Position numbers and translations under genes: made by a program. Shown piece by piece: positions 47,152 to 60,193 of a stretch of 64,000 bases of DNA (position 1 is the stretch's first letter; each line of letters starts with the position of its first letter). The DNA lies in assembly GCA_032988165.1 (NCBI GenBank), contig JANTQF010000128.1:28486-92485 (forward strand), read 5' to 3'. The DNA is from Emmonsiellopsis sp. PD_33 (taxonomy: Eukaryota; Ascomycota; Eurotiomycetes; Onygenales; Ajellomycetaceae). The notes under the pieces are model-generated. The model was not told where the DNA came from, ran no database searches, and saw nothing but the letters and a program-made list of their open reading frames with translations.

Positions 47152-47915
47152 CTACATCGTCCGTTTCCGACGACGAAGACCCCAAGCTTTCCATCTCGGC
47201 TGCTGTTGCATGAGAGCAAGATACCCAGGATCATTCTTAAAGTCTTCATCACGGAATTTCTAATAATAGCAAAAAAGCACCAGTCAGCATTGCTACCTCA
47301 TTAAAAAAAGAAAAAGAAAAGAGCTTAGAAAAAGAACCTCACCATTCCCGGCCACCTCTTAAAATTCCCCCTCTCCTCCGTCATCATATTCCACCCTTCC
47401 TCATAGTCATATCTATGCCCGTCCGGATCCGTCGCGCCAGGAGGGTAAAATGCAACCCCATCCAACGGCCGTTGTCGCCAAACGGTATCCGCAATTTTCC
47501 CCGGTGGGGTAGCTTTCAGCGCCTCTTCGTTGGAGGTCTTGAGAGCTTGGATCGGACTGAGTTTTGAAGACCTGTTCTTCTCCCGGCACGCAGCGTCGAA
47601 CGGGCCCTCGTGGTGATAGTGGAAGCCGCTGATGTCGTCTAGGCGGTCGATGATGTCTGGTTGGACATGAGTGCTGCGCCGGTGGCGGCGGGAGCGGGAG
47701 GAGGGATGGGGAGGATCCTGCTGACTACTATGTTGGGAAGAGGCTCGTTTGGTATCGTTGTTGCTGCTGCTGTTGTATGTTGGAGGTTGTGGGGAGTGGC
47801 GGGAGGATGGGTAGAGGGTTGAGTAGGTGGGGGGAGATATGGCTGAGTGGTGACGTTGATGCTGATGGGGGTTAAGGCTGCTTCTGCTCCGTTGGGAGAT
47901 GGTTGTGGTTAACAT
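47152..47915 (-). CDS. Pal1 family cell-morphology protein
   Basis: Two exons (minus), 47915-47343 and 47259-47152 (226 aa). It has the Pal1 domain (PF08316): DIIDRLDDISGFHYHHEGPF, DAACREKNR and SPIQALKTSNEEALKATPP. In fission yeast Pal1 localises to growth sites and endocytic patches and controls cell shape. The N-terminal 80 residues are Ser/His/Pro/Gln-rich low complexity. The 36-codon second exon (KFRDEDFKNDPGYLALMQQQ) is basic at its end. It is shorter than many Pal1 proteins, which often exceed 300 residues. Start is the first ATG (47915); upstream the frame has no ATG. Confidence 0.88.
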
Positions 47916-49386
47916 GGTGGATATGGCCCCTTTCAATGGATCTCAAGGTTGTAAAGTTGGTAGAGGAAGAAGGGGAAGAGAGCTTGAAATCTCAATAGGA
48001 AGTAGAACAGTGTGGCCGAAAAGACTGCCGTTAAGCTAGAAGTAGAAATGTACGGGTATTGCGGATGTAGTTGGATGGATGAGTGGAGCATATAGTTGTG
48101 GTTGTTGATGGATGGAGTTTGCTGCTTGTTCACGCCGAAGAAATGGCCAAGGGATGTTAGTTGCTACGTATGCAAGGAAGGCGTAGTTGCGTATTTGGCA
48201 AAGACGGTATATTCTCTCTATTATTCATCATCTGTTGCACAACAACCGCCAACGTCAGCAGGCGCAGGGAGGCTTGGAAGTTGGAAGTTTGAGGTTGCCG
48301 ATAAGATAAACTCATCGGGTGGGGCCCTTGACGCCATGCATTCGTAACCGTGGATCCACTTCTGCAGCCTTGGCATCCGGCCGGCAGACGCGGCTACTTG
48401 GCGCAGAGCCGGCCAATCAGAGGACGAGAGAAGATTCTTCGAAGAATACTTCGACAACGGGCAGAGTGAGCTTAGCCAGTTGGACAACATCTTTGCTGAA
48501 TGATAAAAGCCTGTGTTCAATGTGTTATGCACAGCCCCAAGGGTCTTCTAGTCCAGTCTAATGCTTTTCATTCGCTCCTTCCTTCTCATGATCGCTTGCA
48601 ATTATTAACCAGGAACGCGAACGAGTTTGCTTTATTTAGTTGTCTTTGGTTATAGTGCGGTGTTTGTAACTATTGATAGGACGATATCTAAAGAGGTCAG
48701 GTCCAACTAGTTCAAAACATGACTCTAATATGACGAGGAAGTGAATATAATACCCTAAGGACAATCTCCCAGCGTTTGGAAACCGAGTTCAATGGTTTCA
48801 TAGGAATATAATTTCACAATATCCCAGCACTTCCCCGCCTCCACAACCAAATAAAAGTAATCCCAGCAGCATGGTCATGCGGGCATATTTGGCACATTTT
48901 AACAACTTGAATCTTGTAATCCGTGGAGCCTCGGGGACCAGCGTTCTCGTATAGCAAATGTAGAATGACACTGTGAATGGCGATGACTAGGTAGATGAAG
49001 GGCGATAAGCTTGAACACCGAAAGAACAACATTTATATTCGGCGGCGGGCAACATAGTATGATCTCATGGCCCGCGGTCGGGTCACGTTTTGTTTGCGGC
49101 GTTGCTCTGTTGATGTATTGGCAGTTGTATAGAATAGTTTCTGGCAAATAATATTCAATGTATCAGCAAGGCGAACAACGATGCGTTTAGAGGAATGGGT
49201 CCAATTACCCGTTCGAAGTTGTGCAGTTCGTCGACCCGCAAAATCTGATAAGATCATGTTAAACTTTATTTTCAGCCCAATGCCACGTGACCCGTTTTCT
49301 CTGTGCTCAAAACAACAGACAATTTCTCAGCTAACAGCGTTTTGACGGGGGAAAGACTAAAAGAAAACGCGACCAATGTGAACGAT
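47916..49386. other. Divergent interval, Pal1 to Usb1
   Basis: Short ORFs (for instance minus 49257-49033 and 49032-48814, the second hydrophobic) are present, but no domain is recognisable and they are not annotated as genes. The remainder is promoter sequence. Confidence 0.35.
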
Positions 49387-50475
49387 ATGGCTCTTGTTGC
49401 ATACTCCGACTCAGACTCGGACGAAAGCGGCAAATCCGGAAGCAGCCCACCATCAAATCCTTCGCGGCCACCTAAACGGCAGCGAATCGAGAGAGGCAAC
49501 GGGGAGAGCAACGCAGCCCGTTCCACTTTGCCACGCCTACCAACGGAATTCAGGGATTTGTATACCACCAACTCGCGAATAAGTGTTCAGGACGACCCCA
49601 GCCTTCATAATGGTCGCAAACGAGTTGCGCCCCATGTTGTTGGCAATTGGCCCACGCATATATTTCTCGAGTGTAAGTTCCGCTCTTGTCCGGTGGGAAC
49701 GTGATTTTCTTATTGGATGACCCTCAGCTAATTGATTGGAGGGTACCCTACGACGGCAGAGTTGGCCACTTTGGAACGTGTGATATCTCAGTCCGAAGAT
49801 AAACTTCACTATGCTTTCAAAATCCACACCCTGCTATTTAGCGACCTGGGGGTGCAGCTGCCACTGCATATCAGTCTGTCCCGCCCTGTTGTGCTGGTGA
49901 CCGAAGATAGACATCCATTTAAAGACCTACTGGATGATGCCGTACGCGAATCAGAGATCCGGCCGTAAGTACATTACTGATGATCCATGTGGCAAATTTT
50001 CCAATCTAATAGGATCCAAAGGTTTGGTGTCAAGATAGGCGGGTTGGACTGGGTATCAAACTTCGAAAAGACAAGATGGTTTCTTGTCCTACGTGTCAAT
50101 AAGCCGGTGAACAACGAGCTAAACCGCTTGCTGGGCATTTCGAACACGTCTCTTGCAGCCTTTGGCCAGCCCCCGCTATATCAAAATGCAAGCCCTTCCG
50201 AGAGAGAAGGCAAGAAACGGCATTCCCGAGACCAGGAGAAGGGGCCAAACTCCGCTTCATTGGGGGATTATTCCGACTGCTTCCATATGTCTATTGCATG
50301 GAGTCTCACGGAACCATCGAATGAGGATAGGCAGCGCGTTTCTTCTGTCGGTCTTGGGAAACTAAAGGAAATTGAGGTCCGTTTTAATTGTGTTAAGGTA
50401 AAGATCGGGAATGGGCTGCATAACTTGGAACTTCCGGCCGGCGTTGTCACCGAAAAAGGGTTCAGCGGTCTGTAG
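49387..50475 (+). CDS. usb1: U6 snRNA phosphodiesterase Usb1
   Basis: Three exons, 49387-49672, 49742-49964, 50013-50475 (323 aa). Usb1 (PF09749, HVSL family) is the nuclear 3'-5' exonuclease that trims and caps U6 snRNA with a cyclic phosphate. The two HxS catalytic tetrapeptides are present: HISL (in LPLHISLSRP) and HMSI (in DCFHMSIAWSL). The N-terminus MALVAYSDSDSDES and the stretch NWPTHIFLEWYPT are typical. The second intron acceptor AATAG gives the correct phase into IQRFGVKIGGLDWVSNFEKT. A basic insertion of about 30 residues (KKRHSRDQEKG) precedes the second HxS. The C-terminus is normal. Confidence 0.93.
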
Positions 50476-51446
50476 ACTTTTCTCATGCATAGGAGGGCAC
50501 AATCGACGTATTCAAGACGCGAATGGACGTTCATGTACTCCGTAAAAAGAAATGTGATGTGTCTGAAAATTCAAGGCCGATGGAGTTGGCGGACGGCACA
50601 GGCATCATGCCATCAATGACCACAGTGCCTGTATTTTGCTGCAAGTCAACAACAAGTGCTCCATTGCGCTGCTGCTGGCATCAATAACCAAACTTCATTT
50701 TAAAATCTTAGTATCTTAGGTAGAGAATTTTGAATGCCTTGAAACCATGCCGGTTCCATCGGGTTCATATCTGTCATAGCGGGCGGTAACCATACTCCGT
50801 ATGACGCCAGATTCGCCAACAGCTCCTGGCCATGTATTCATTGGCTGTGTGGATGTGAGGTGGTTCTCACTCGTCGCTGGACCGCTTGCTATCTCCATTC
50901 TGTTTGGCTGCGACGGGACAGCTCCAACAAGTGGGAACCAGTGATAAGCCAACGAAGCTCACCAACCCGCGCACGTCTTTTTAGTGGCAAGTTAGAGGAT
51001 GTGATGAAATCATTAGTATGAGCCTGGGCCGATTTAAACAGAAGGGATTCCCGTCCAGACTCCAGAGGCGAGGTTCTTTGTTCGAGACTCTTCCTAAAAC
51101 CCCAACATTCTGCTGCCTCCACTGTTCGAGCTTGAACCTCTCTTGAATAAGTCTCTTTGGCCATGGGAGAGGAGCATTCCCATCATCATCTTCGTCATCG
51201 TCATTGATATGTGTATATTGGATGCAAAGACAGAACGGTTGCACAGGAAACAGGAGCTTGAGATAAGGTTTGGTTGAGCCGCCGGAAAAAGGAGAGCTCC
51301 GGGCACCTCCACAACGTTTCTCTTCCGCTCAACGTCCATCCACCAACAAACGCGAACAATCGACCTTCAATTAGCCACCACCATATCCCCTGTGCTCTCA
51401 GAAAACACACCCCAAGCTTGCAGCCAATACTCGAAGCTTCATCACA
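50476..51446. promoter_or_regulatory. Spacer upstream of the DUF3807 gene
   Basis: No supported gene. A CATCAT/CATCGT repeat lies at 51181-51205, and 51290-51440 is a C/A-rich leader. Confidence 0.35.
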
Positions 51447-52074
51447 ATGGCATTCCCATTACAGGTCCCCACTATTACCATGGTAAGCTTGATTCATTCA
51501 GCCGGCCCAGCTCCGGGTGACTATGCTGACAGATTAGGATGACCTCCACGCCTTCCAAGCTCGCCATTTTCTGCCAAGTAACAATACACCCGTCGGCCAT
51601 TTCATGGAAGCCATGGGTAACGAACTAATCGATGACGACGAGCTGGGATACTATCCGGACGGTGTAAAGCGAACTCTCACAGACCAGCAAATCGAGATCT
51701 TTCGGCATAGTGAAATCCAAACACTGCAACGCGAGAAGAGGCTAAAAGAGGTGGCTGAACGTGAACAGGAAGAGGAGGAATCCATGCGACACCAAATGGA
51801 AGATAACTTGGTGGACATGACCCATGCTCAAGCAGGAGCACAACCAGCTCGCAAGGTTGGCCAAGGACATGACCTCGGGAAATCCGAAAGCAACGAACAG
51901 GGACATGGAAATAGGGAAGGCCCTGCAACTCATGAAGCTACACAGACATCAAATGATAATCCCGGGAGTTCCTTGAAGCATGGAGAGACCCGGATTTCCC
52001 CACAGCCGAAACGACCGCCTCCTCCCGCCAGTGCGAATCCTTTTGGCCGACGCCTGGTTAGTTACGACGACTAG
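51447..52074 (+). CDS. DUF3807 family protein
   Basis: Two exons, 51447-51482 and 51538-52074 (190 aa). The core DDLHAFQARHFLPS, ELGYYPDGVKRTLTDQQIEIF and FRHSEIQTL corresponds to fungal DUF3807 (PF12720), a small family of unknown function. A Glu-rich helix follows (EVAEREQEEEESMRHQME). The C-terminal half is low complexity and ends in a Pro-rich motif then NPFGRRLVSYDD. It is predicted soluble, with no signal or membrane helix. The 12-codon first exon (MAFPLQVPTITM) is supported by a GTAAGC donor and TTAG acceptor in phase. Confidence 0.82.
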
Positions 52075-55000
52075 CTGCAACAAAAGCCTGTATTTCTCGA
52101 ATGCAATTTATAGCCCCCGGACTGAACCTGTCGACTGGTTCGACCTTGAACGAAAAATCTTGCAGGCGGCACACACAGGAGCTATGCCGGGCCGAGACCA
52201 TGAGTATGAGTGGTTATCTTTAACAGCGTAAGCGCACCATTTTCTTCTTCAATATTCAACCAAATGATGAAACCTTCGTATCGTCATCCTTAGTCGTATG
52301 CCAGATCGGTCTGATTTTTCGAATTTGCCCTCTTGTGGGGTAAGTTTGCAAAAATAGGCACGTATCTGGCCAGGACGAATACTTAATCTTCTCTCTGATA
52401 ATGTCATCATTCTGCTAATATTCTCATTCGTGTATTTGTGAAATATACTGACCATATCATCACAACAGTCGACCTCCTCTTGAACGGAACTGGGACACCT
52501 CTTACCCATCACTTAATCGTCTCCTATCATTCTGCACCTCCGTCTTTTACCATCATGCATGGTGTCCATGGCATTATAGTACCCATTCCATTCGCCAACC
52601 TCCTCGTCCCCTGAAACGTGATGGCTTCCTCTTCCGCAGTGATGCTTGACGCCCAAGGGGAAAGCCGGAATGGGGTTCCAAGATAGAACCATGCCCGATT
52701 TGTCTTGGTGGCAAGGGATACGCCGATGCGGGGGGAACAAGATTGCCGAATTGATGACTGTAATGAAGGAAGCGAGAGATGAGGAAGAGGAGTGACGATT
52801 TTGCGAACGTCCATGATATATCCAGGCGAATGTCTCTTATGTCCTAGCCGAGGTACCCGATCCTCACCAATATGGCAAGAGAATGATATAACGTGGATGG
52901 GAATTTCGGGGAGACTTCGCCACCTCTGTGGTAACGAAGTTGCCGTATGGGTAGCATCATTCATACTCAAATACACCGTTTTTTATGGTTCTACCGACAT
53001 CCTTGTTATTTATGTCGTCCTCAGTTGCATCGACGCCATCTGTTCGAGCACGGGTTGGCGAGGGAATGTGTCATTTGTTTGATGGACGGATTGCAAATAT
53101 GTCACCGATCAGGCATATATTCGCTAGAAACGTTGACGGGGACGGCAGCCTACTCTCCTGGCCTTATATTTGCATGTATTGGCGCGGGTCGGTTATTCTC
53201 CGTCCTGAGCGCCATTTTGCTCAGTCATAGTGCATCGTATCCTGTGCGCGCAATTCTAAATACTCCGCATTCGACCAGTATTAGCTACTGCACCGACCCT
53301 TATGATCGTGGGGTGGGGGGAGTACAGTTTTTCAAATCCTTTTGGTTTCTTCCTGTGATCGATACATAACCGAGAATATCCATACCGCTAGAAATCTGCC
53401 TTAGATGGTCACCGAATGACGCCTTTATATACACGAATGTTGAAAGAGCGATGGGGGAGGTTGGCCAGAACTCGGCATCCAGTCTCGGCAAACGGTTTCA
53501 TTCATCTAGCTGAAGGAACGGCTGGATGTTTTCTAATTTTCCATACTGCTTGGATGACAATGAAATCCAATAAGGCCCCACGCTTTAATCCGAATCCCCG
53601 AATCCCCGAATTCCTAGCTATTCCCACTTCTCCAGACAATGCCATTTATCAATACAGGCACGCAACAGACGTTATTGTTATGCCATGCCATTCTCCACGC
53701 AATCCGGGGTTGTCATTTCTTGTTCAAGGGCAGACACTCTAGTATCTTTGGGTCATAGCCCTTTCGATTGCCCAAACAAGGGGAATATCCGTCGTCCCAG
53801 TCTTGTATATTTGTTCCCTCGTTTGGTCGCCGATGCAACATATCAAAGATACCTCCTTCGGGGAGTTGTTCGGGCTGATTTTTTGTTTCTCTTGGGTTTG
53901 GATCGTTCGGCTTGCCGGCGAGGTCTCCCGATCCGTTGGCCAGGGACTCTTCGATACGCTCCATACTGTGAGTTGTTAATGGGTGTTATTGGAAGTACCA
54001 TTCTAATGTACTGTGCACTGACCTAACTTGGAAACAGAGGGCTATTTTTGCAGTTGTCTGGCTTTCCTCTTTTGTTTTCACCCAAACTCTTTTTCAAACC
54101 AAGAAGAAGACTTTCGCGGTATGTGAATGGGGCGTATCAAGCAGAAGTTAACAAGAGGAAGTTATTGATGAGCATGGATGGTGGTTCCGAACTTGGCCAA
54201 TATCAGATCGAAGATGGTTCGTCGTCCACGCTTTTAAGTATTCGGGGTCGAAGTGAGCCGTATATCGTCCTTGCTGCGTCCTGACATCTTCGACGATATA
54301 CGCCTTTCGTGCTTGAAGCCTATTGGACGATACCGAGTCAGTGACCGCCTGTTGAGCCTCAACATCTCGTCTGCTTGACCTAAATTTACCAACTAGGAGT
54401 GACATGTCACTTCGCTTTTCCAAATCGCGTCAGTTCTGTTGATACCTAGTACTTCGTCCGCGATGTGTCAGCACAAGAGAAGCAGAAATGTTGATGGGAT
54501 ATGTCTGAACCTCAAAAATGGCGAAACAGCCGGCTCCGGACTTGCGGTGAACCTTCCATTTCAGATTCGTCCATCAGGAACAACCCTGTTTGCCTCGAAC
54601 TTGCGAGTTAGTTGTGAATCGGTGTCATCTTTCGCTTTGTCCTTGTCGCCGAAGTGGAATTTTGATAGATCATATAAAACTGAAGGCTTTTACTCTCCAA
54701 GTATAACTCGGCAGGCAGGGTCTTTCGAATGTCAGGCCTCATCCCTGTCTTTATCGGTTAACTTTGAGTGGCAGATTCTAGGGTTAGTCACCTAATACCT
54801 TGTTCTGGTATTGATACCGTCGAGCCAGTGTTCATTTTCCGCTACCAGCTCCCCCGTGGAAATGAGCCGCCATCAAAAACCGCCGTCCTAGAACTTCATG
54901 GATTGCGAGCAACTCATGGAGCTATCCAAAACGGAGCGAATGCATAATTTTGGGTCTCGTATGGTGGAGTTCCTTGCAACTCGGCATGGGGCGATGCCAT

Positions 55001-56030
55001 GTTTGCTTTGGCCCATTTCATCCCATTCTGTGCCAATTGTCCCCACCTGTTCCCCCATTTGTTTCTGGTTGAGACTAGCGGCACTGCTCTTTCGTAGCGG
55101 GATTTTCGTGGTCTATCTGACTACCCCATAAGATGGCCTGGTGAGATGGTTCTGCACTTGGTGATTCTGGGCTATCACCTCTGCCATTGGTGAGCTGGAC
55201 ATAAGGCTTTTTTGACGGCTGGTTCGGGACCGAGCGGGAACATGAAGATCATTCTTTTCGTTTCCTCTGCTAGCCCCGTTTACTTATTAACAAGCCGCTC
55301 ATGCTCGTCTTTTTGGCTATCATTCCCCTGGCAGCAAAGCCCGCACCAAAGGGTCAAACGAAGCTGACCCAACTCAGTGGCTGCATTTGCAAAATTGTCT
55401 CTCTTTCTCCACTCCGTCAGAAATCCCTCCATCATGCAATATTCTGGTGCTCTTCGTTGGTTTACATGGTTAATGTGGTTGCTAACTTGGCACACCGCAC
55501 CCTAGGTTGGCGGCAACTTTGGCCCCCAAATCGCAAAAGTGCTGTGCCGCAAAAGGATCCATTAGGCTGCGCCAAAGAATTTCCTGCCCCCAGCCTTAGT
55601 AAAGCAAATCAACCATAATCTCCAACCTCCTGCAGATTTAAAATGAGAGACTAGTCTGACTTAGTGCGAGGAAATTTTTTCCAGGGCAACAATAAAATAG
55701 TGCGAACCGGGGTTTGATTTTTGAAAACACGACAACAAAAATTGAATCGCACATGGTTTTCCGCTTCCTAGTCGCCCGTCTGATCCCTCTAGTCTTTTTC
55801 TTCTCTTTCTAATTTGGAATATGAAATTCGAAGTAGGTTTGTAGCAGAAAGAATCAGCAGAAGCAAGTTATGAAACAACTAAACCCAACCAACCGCCACT
55901 CGCTGTGCCCACCCCAGCCTCCCAGCTTCCACCCACCTCAGCCTTGTCGCGTTGGCCTACCATACCTGCATTCTCACAAAACAAACTTATTGTCGCACTT
56001 GGATGGTCTTTTTGGGTGATCGGGGGCCGA
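52075..56030. other. Unresolved 4-kb interval
   Basis: Many medium ORFs lie on both strands, none with a domain I can name. Protein-like pieces in different plus-strand frames include a Cys pair in KIEPCPICLGGKGYADAGG (about 52685-52740), a hydrophobic segment VVPVLYICSLVWSPMQHI (about 53790-53845) and a Ser-rich frame at 54439-54795. I could not join them into one gene with consensus introns. It may hold a degraded or heavily spliced gene. Confidence 0.3.
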
Positions 56031-56779
56031 TTAATGGCGACGTTGGCCCTGATACTGGCCATGAGACCTCGGTTCGTTGGCCCTTTGCCCATCGTAACTC
56101 CCATTGGAATTTATCTCAAAAGTCACCCCGTTTGCCGTTGGGTTCGCTGGGAGATTATTACTGTTCATTCCCTGGACTGGGGGGGTGCTTCGGCCCTGGC
56201 GTCCACCGCCCAGTTGGGACCTATCATCGTCTCGGTTGACAATGCCATTTACCTGCACGGGAGATTGCAAGCCTCTGGCTGGCAGGGGTGAATTGGTTCT
56301 CGGGCGATCCGGTTGGCCGGTAGGCATGGGCCCTTGATTTGGCTGATTGCGCTGGAATGTTCCATCGCTGCCTGGAGTGTCTCGACTTGGAGTTTCCCGG
56401 TTATTGGTTCCCTCAGCTGATGGGGACGATCGCAGAGATAAATGGTCTGGATAGATATCTGGAAATTCACTATGTTCGAAAGCCCCTGTTATGAGGAAAT
56501 GTAAGTACGCTAGTCTGCCTTGAAGAAGATGGCGGGATTGGGGTTGGTACCGCCTATGCATTGGAGAAGGCTTTGATCCATCAACGGAACCCCTTCCGCT
56601 CTGAATCCTCGATGATTGTACCCCGGGGAATCAGGGCTAGCGTCCTAATGTTAGTCGTCTTTCTACCCAGCAGTATGGTGAACTAACCTGCGAGGTTCTG
56701 AGTCACCGATGGTTGCTCTGCCACTCTGGGTACTGCTCTCCGTCCGCTGGGAGTGGATAGATGTACTCCTCCGTTCCAT
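56031..56779 (-). CDS. Hypothetical low-complexity protein (tentative)
   Basis: A three-exon model (minus), 56779-56688, 56636-56551 and 56485-56031, gives 210 aa with consistent phases (2, then 1). The first intron has a GTTAGT donor and CTAG acceptor; the second a weaker GTACCA donor and AACAG acceptor. The product begins MERRSTSIHSQRTESS, has a central LMDQSLLQCIGGAFEHSEF, and a long disordered Pro/Asn/Gln/Arg/Gly-rich C-terminus. No domain, signal peptide or membrane segment is seen. Phase agreement argues for a gene, but low complexity makes chance ORFs likely. Confidence 0.4.
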
Positions 56780-59700
56780 CGCTGCAATCTTGGCTGAATG
56801 AGCACAAATGGATGATGCGAAGAGATTAAGAGTCCTTAAAAGAGATATGATCGTCCTAGGTGTTGAATGTGGGTGTGTGATAAACGACAGACAGCGTTGC
56901 GTGCGAGGTTCCTGATATTTAACTTCCTGGCGGAAAGTTGCATTCTGAAAGCCAGCAATGATCAAATAACACATATGACAACCCCAAGCCTCTGCCTTGA
57001 TTCCTACATAAACTTGCGGTGAAGGAGTGAGGCTCTTAATCAGTGTGCACATCACCAGTGGCATACAGAGGGCATCGGAGTTGTATGATATTGCCTTAAA
57101 TGGAACCAAATCGATATGTAATTGGCCCACGTCGAATTCCCGGCTTTTGCTGCCTGCGGCAACCAAAATTCTGGTTTTAGACGCCGTCTGCTAGTACCAT
57201 TTTAAGGGGGGTTTGCCTTGTTTCTTTTGGAAAGGCAATAGGCGAACTACAAGCTGATGCCTTATTTCGCTTGCCTTTGGTCATCTACGGATGGCGGATT
57301 TTCTTGCTCTGCGGTCCTTTCGCTCCCATCAGTTCAAACAAGGCGCAGAGATCATGCATGGCCCCATAAAAAAAGTTGCCCTGCTTCTTATCCATGGCAG
57401 AATGAGATGGCATCGGGAACTCTAGCTGTGGCTAAATTTTCCGTGTCATATTTCCTACGTACACCTTTCAACGCAATCATTTTTTGTTTCTAGTTTTTCA
57501 CCTGGGGACGGGCAGGGCTCAAGGTAATATTACTTCGCATTCCCCGAACGTGGACACTTGAAAGGGAAGGCAAACGAACGAAAAAAAAGGAATAGCTCTC
57601 AACATTCCGTTGGGGCTCTATGCGGGATAAAAGGAGGTGCCCAACAGTTTCAGGAGGGTAAGGTTTTTGCCCTATTTTGGAATACATACTTCCAAGCAGT
57701 CACTCGCGGCAGCCTTGTTACGCTCAGGCTAGGCATTCCTACCGCAGGATAATTCCCAGCCTTCCATGACACAAGTTCGTTACTTGACATAGGTTAATAA
57801 TAACTTTCGGGGTTTCCGATCCGTCAAAGTTACAAATGTGGGAACTGTTGACTAAATAACAGGGGACCAAAGAAACAGAAAAAGAAAAAATAAGATATCG
57901 GATGTCGTGGTGCGTCGCGCGACGACCGTCCCGGGAGCGGGGGGGCGCCTCAACCGCTCGCTAAAATCAAGTTGGCTAGGTGGGATGTTGATAGGTACCC
58001 GAATTTCACCTTTTAAAAAATTAAAAAAAGTGGGAGAGAATACGTTTATGCAGATCAGTGCCCTGCAGATCACATGTGAATTTATTCGGCCTTTAATTTC
58101 CTAGGTTCAAGCAGTTAAATACGGACTCAACAAAGCTATTTCTTTTTCTTGGCGGCATTACTCTGTGCAGCTGCCAGCTGGGCTTCTCTTCCTAATTTCC
58201 TCATAGAGTTCAATATTGATTTTAAACACAGCCTTTCAAATGGGCGCATCTATGCAATCAGGACAAAATCTCAGATTGAATTGTTCCCAAAGTGAGTGAA
58301 AAGTGAGAGTAAGCTACATTAGGATGCTATCTTGTGCCTAATCCCAGCTTGCTGGCTCTATGGAATACAACGAGTTCGTAAGTAGGGTATCAATAATGAT
58401 GCCTTGCATAATGCTAAGTTGGTAGTCATGACGGATGTTCCGCCAATTAACACCATCTACGTACAGATCGGTCTCCGTTTTGTTTTTCTCATTTCGTAAA
58501 GAATAAATGTTTCCTGAAGACCACATGCCATTTCTCTATGTTATTGCATACCAGCAACAAACTAGACTGAGTTTGCAAATATGCGCGCACTATTGAGCGC
58601 GTTCATAAAGGGATGCGCAGGCCTTGTTTAAATTTGGAGAGGTAATAACTAGGCTGAGCCAACCAGGGGCATCATAAACATAGAAATTTGCCTTACAAAG
58701 GAATAATTATTCACGGTTTCAATGATGCCCCCATAAACCGCCTTGCGACAGTGAGCTTTTTCCGCTTTAAACGCACGCGCGCGGGAACCTCGGGAAATCA
58801 GCCGGGCGCTGAGGCGTGTAAAGAGGTTAAAATAACCTCTGAAGATTAGGTTCGGCAAGGCTCCACATGTCAGGAATTGCGGGGACCACGTCCCCGAGCC
58901 AATCATAGCCCATCCCGATTGGAGATCCCGCCACACCAAAACGCCCATACACAACACACGAGGCATGATTGTGTGGTACTGGGTTATGGACTGCAGAAGC
59001 GGTGTGTATAGCTTACACGACGAGAATAATGCTCAAATGGACTTGAATACAACATTTTGTCAATATATTTCCGCTAGTGGGATTTGCAAATAGAACCCGT
59101 TGCGTGTACTAGTATTACGGGGACGGAAGGCTTCCAATTTATCTATGAGGAACTCGAGCACTCCGATTCGCTAATATTAAGAGCAAATTGTTTAAAGTTT
59201 GTCTATTTATTTAAAGATCTGCCGGAACAACCAGTGCAAGAAGCGGTGTGGAGATGTATGCACGAATGGGGGTCCAAAGACCCCTCCTGAGTATGCCACC
59301 ACTTAAATGACAGGACATTTAGACATATATCACTATGAGGATAAATGCACGGATTTGGATCGATAAATGTAAAGATGTAGAAAAAAGCAACGCGTAATTA
59401 ACCCAAGAGGCAGGAAAGGGAATACCTGGGATACTGAAGTTATGTAGGCGAACTGTAATTTTTCTTCTTCTCTCCCCCTGCGAGCTGTTGTTCTACCAGT
59501 TGTACACCCCCCATGAAGGTGGAAATTAAGCGGGAAACCTACCTTGGTGATGTCAATCCCTATCCGACCTATCCGAGAGGCTGTTAATATTGGAATAGGA
59601 GAGCCCCCGAAACGAAATTTTCTATTGAAAAGTAACTACTAGCCTGAAATTCCTCCCGGCAAGCCCTGCTTTGGCTGTAGTTAAGGAAGCGGATGTGTAT

Positions 59701-60193
59701 TAATTCAGGAGCCTGCAAACATAGTATTTTATCCCAAGGTGACTAGTTAACATTAAGGAAAGAAAGTCTAATCTCTCGTTACATACATGGGAATGACGCA
59801 ATACGCAATAGGGGCTAGGGCAAAACAGGCGTGCATAACATTTGGGGAATCAATGTGTAAACAATCCAATACTACTCCACCAAGATAATTTGACCCTCAT
59901 AAAAAACGCGTGCAGCTAGAACTGAGTGCAGGAAGGGGACTGGCTGGCTCGTCAACAACAAAAGTCGTGTTGAGACCAAGGCAGAAATGCGCGCTCATAA
60001 GCCACCTAGGGGAGTCTAAAGAAAAACAGAAAGAAATCTTCTCCGCAAGTGAAATTCAAAGGTAAAAAAGACCACAAAAATCTATGCATGCCTGCATCTG
60101 TCGTCATGGAAATGAAGAAATGAAAACGTAACAGAATTGCTTCTCAAAGTGTATTCAAGGAAGGTAGACAGAGCAACCAGCAAGTAGAGACGT
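56780..60193. other. Gene-poor 3.4-kb interval
   Basis: No gene is supported. A perfect 12-bp palindrome CGTCGCGCGACG lies near 57910-57925 in an otherwise AT-rich stretch. A 68-codon ORF at 59084-59290 is protein-like (GFQFIYEELEHSD) but isolated. Most of 57700-60100 is AT-rich. Confidence 0.4.

Noticed and set aside
48814..49257. Two minus-strand ORFs upstream of Usb1 as a small membrane protein gene
   Set aside because: No convincing splice joins them, and the sequence matches no family I recognise.
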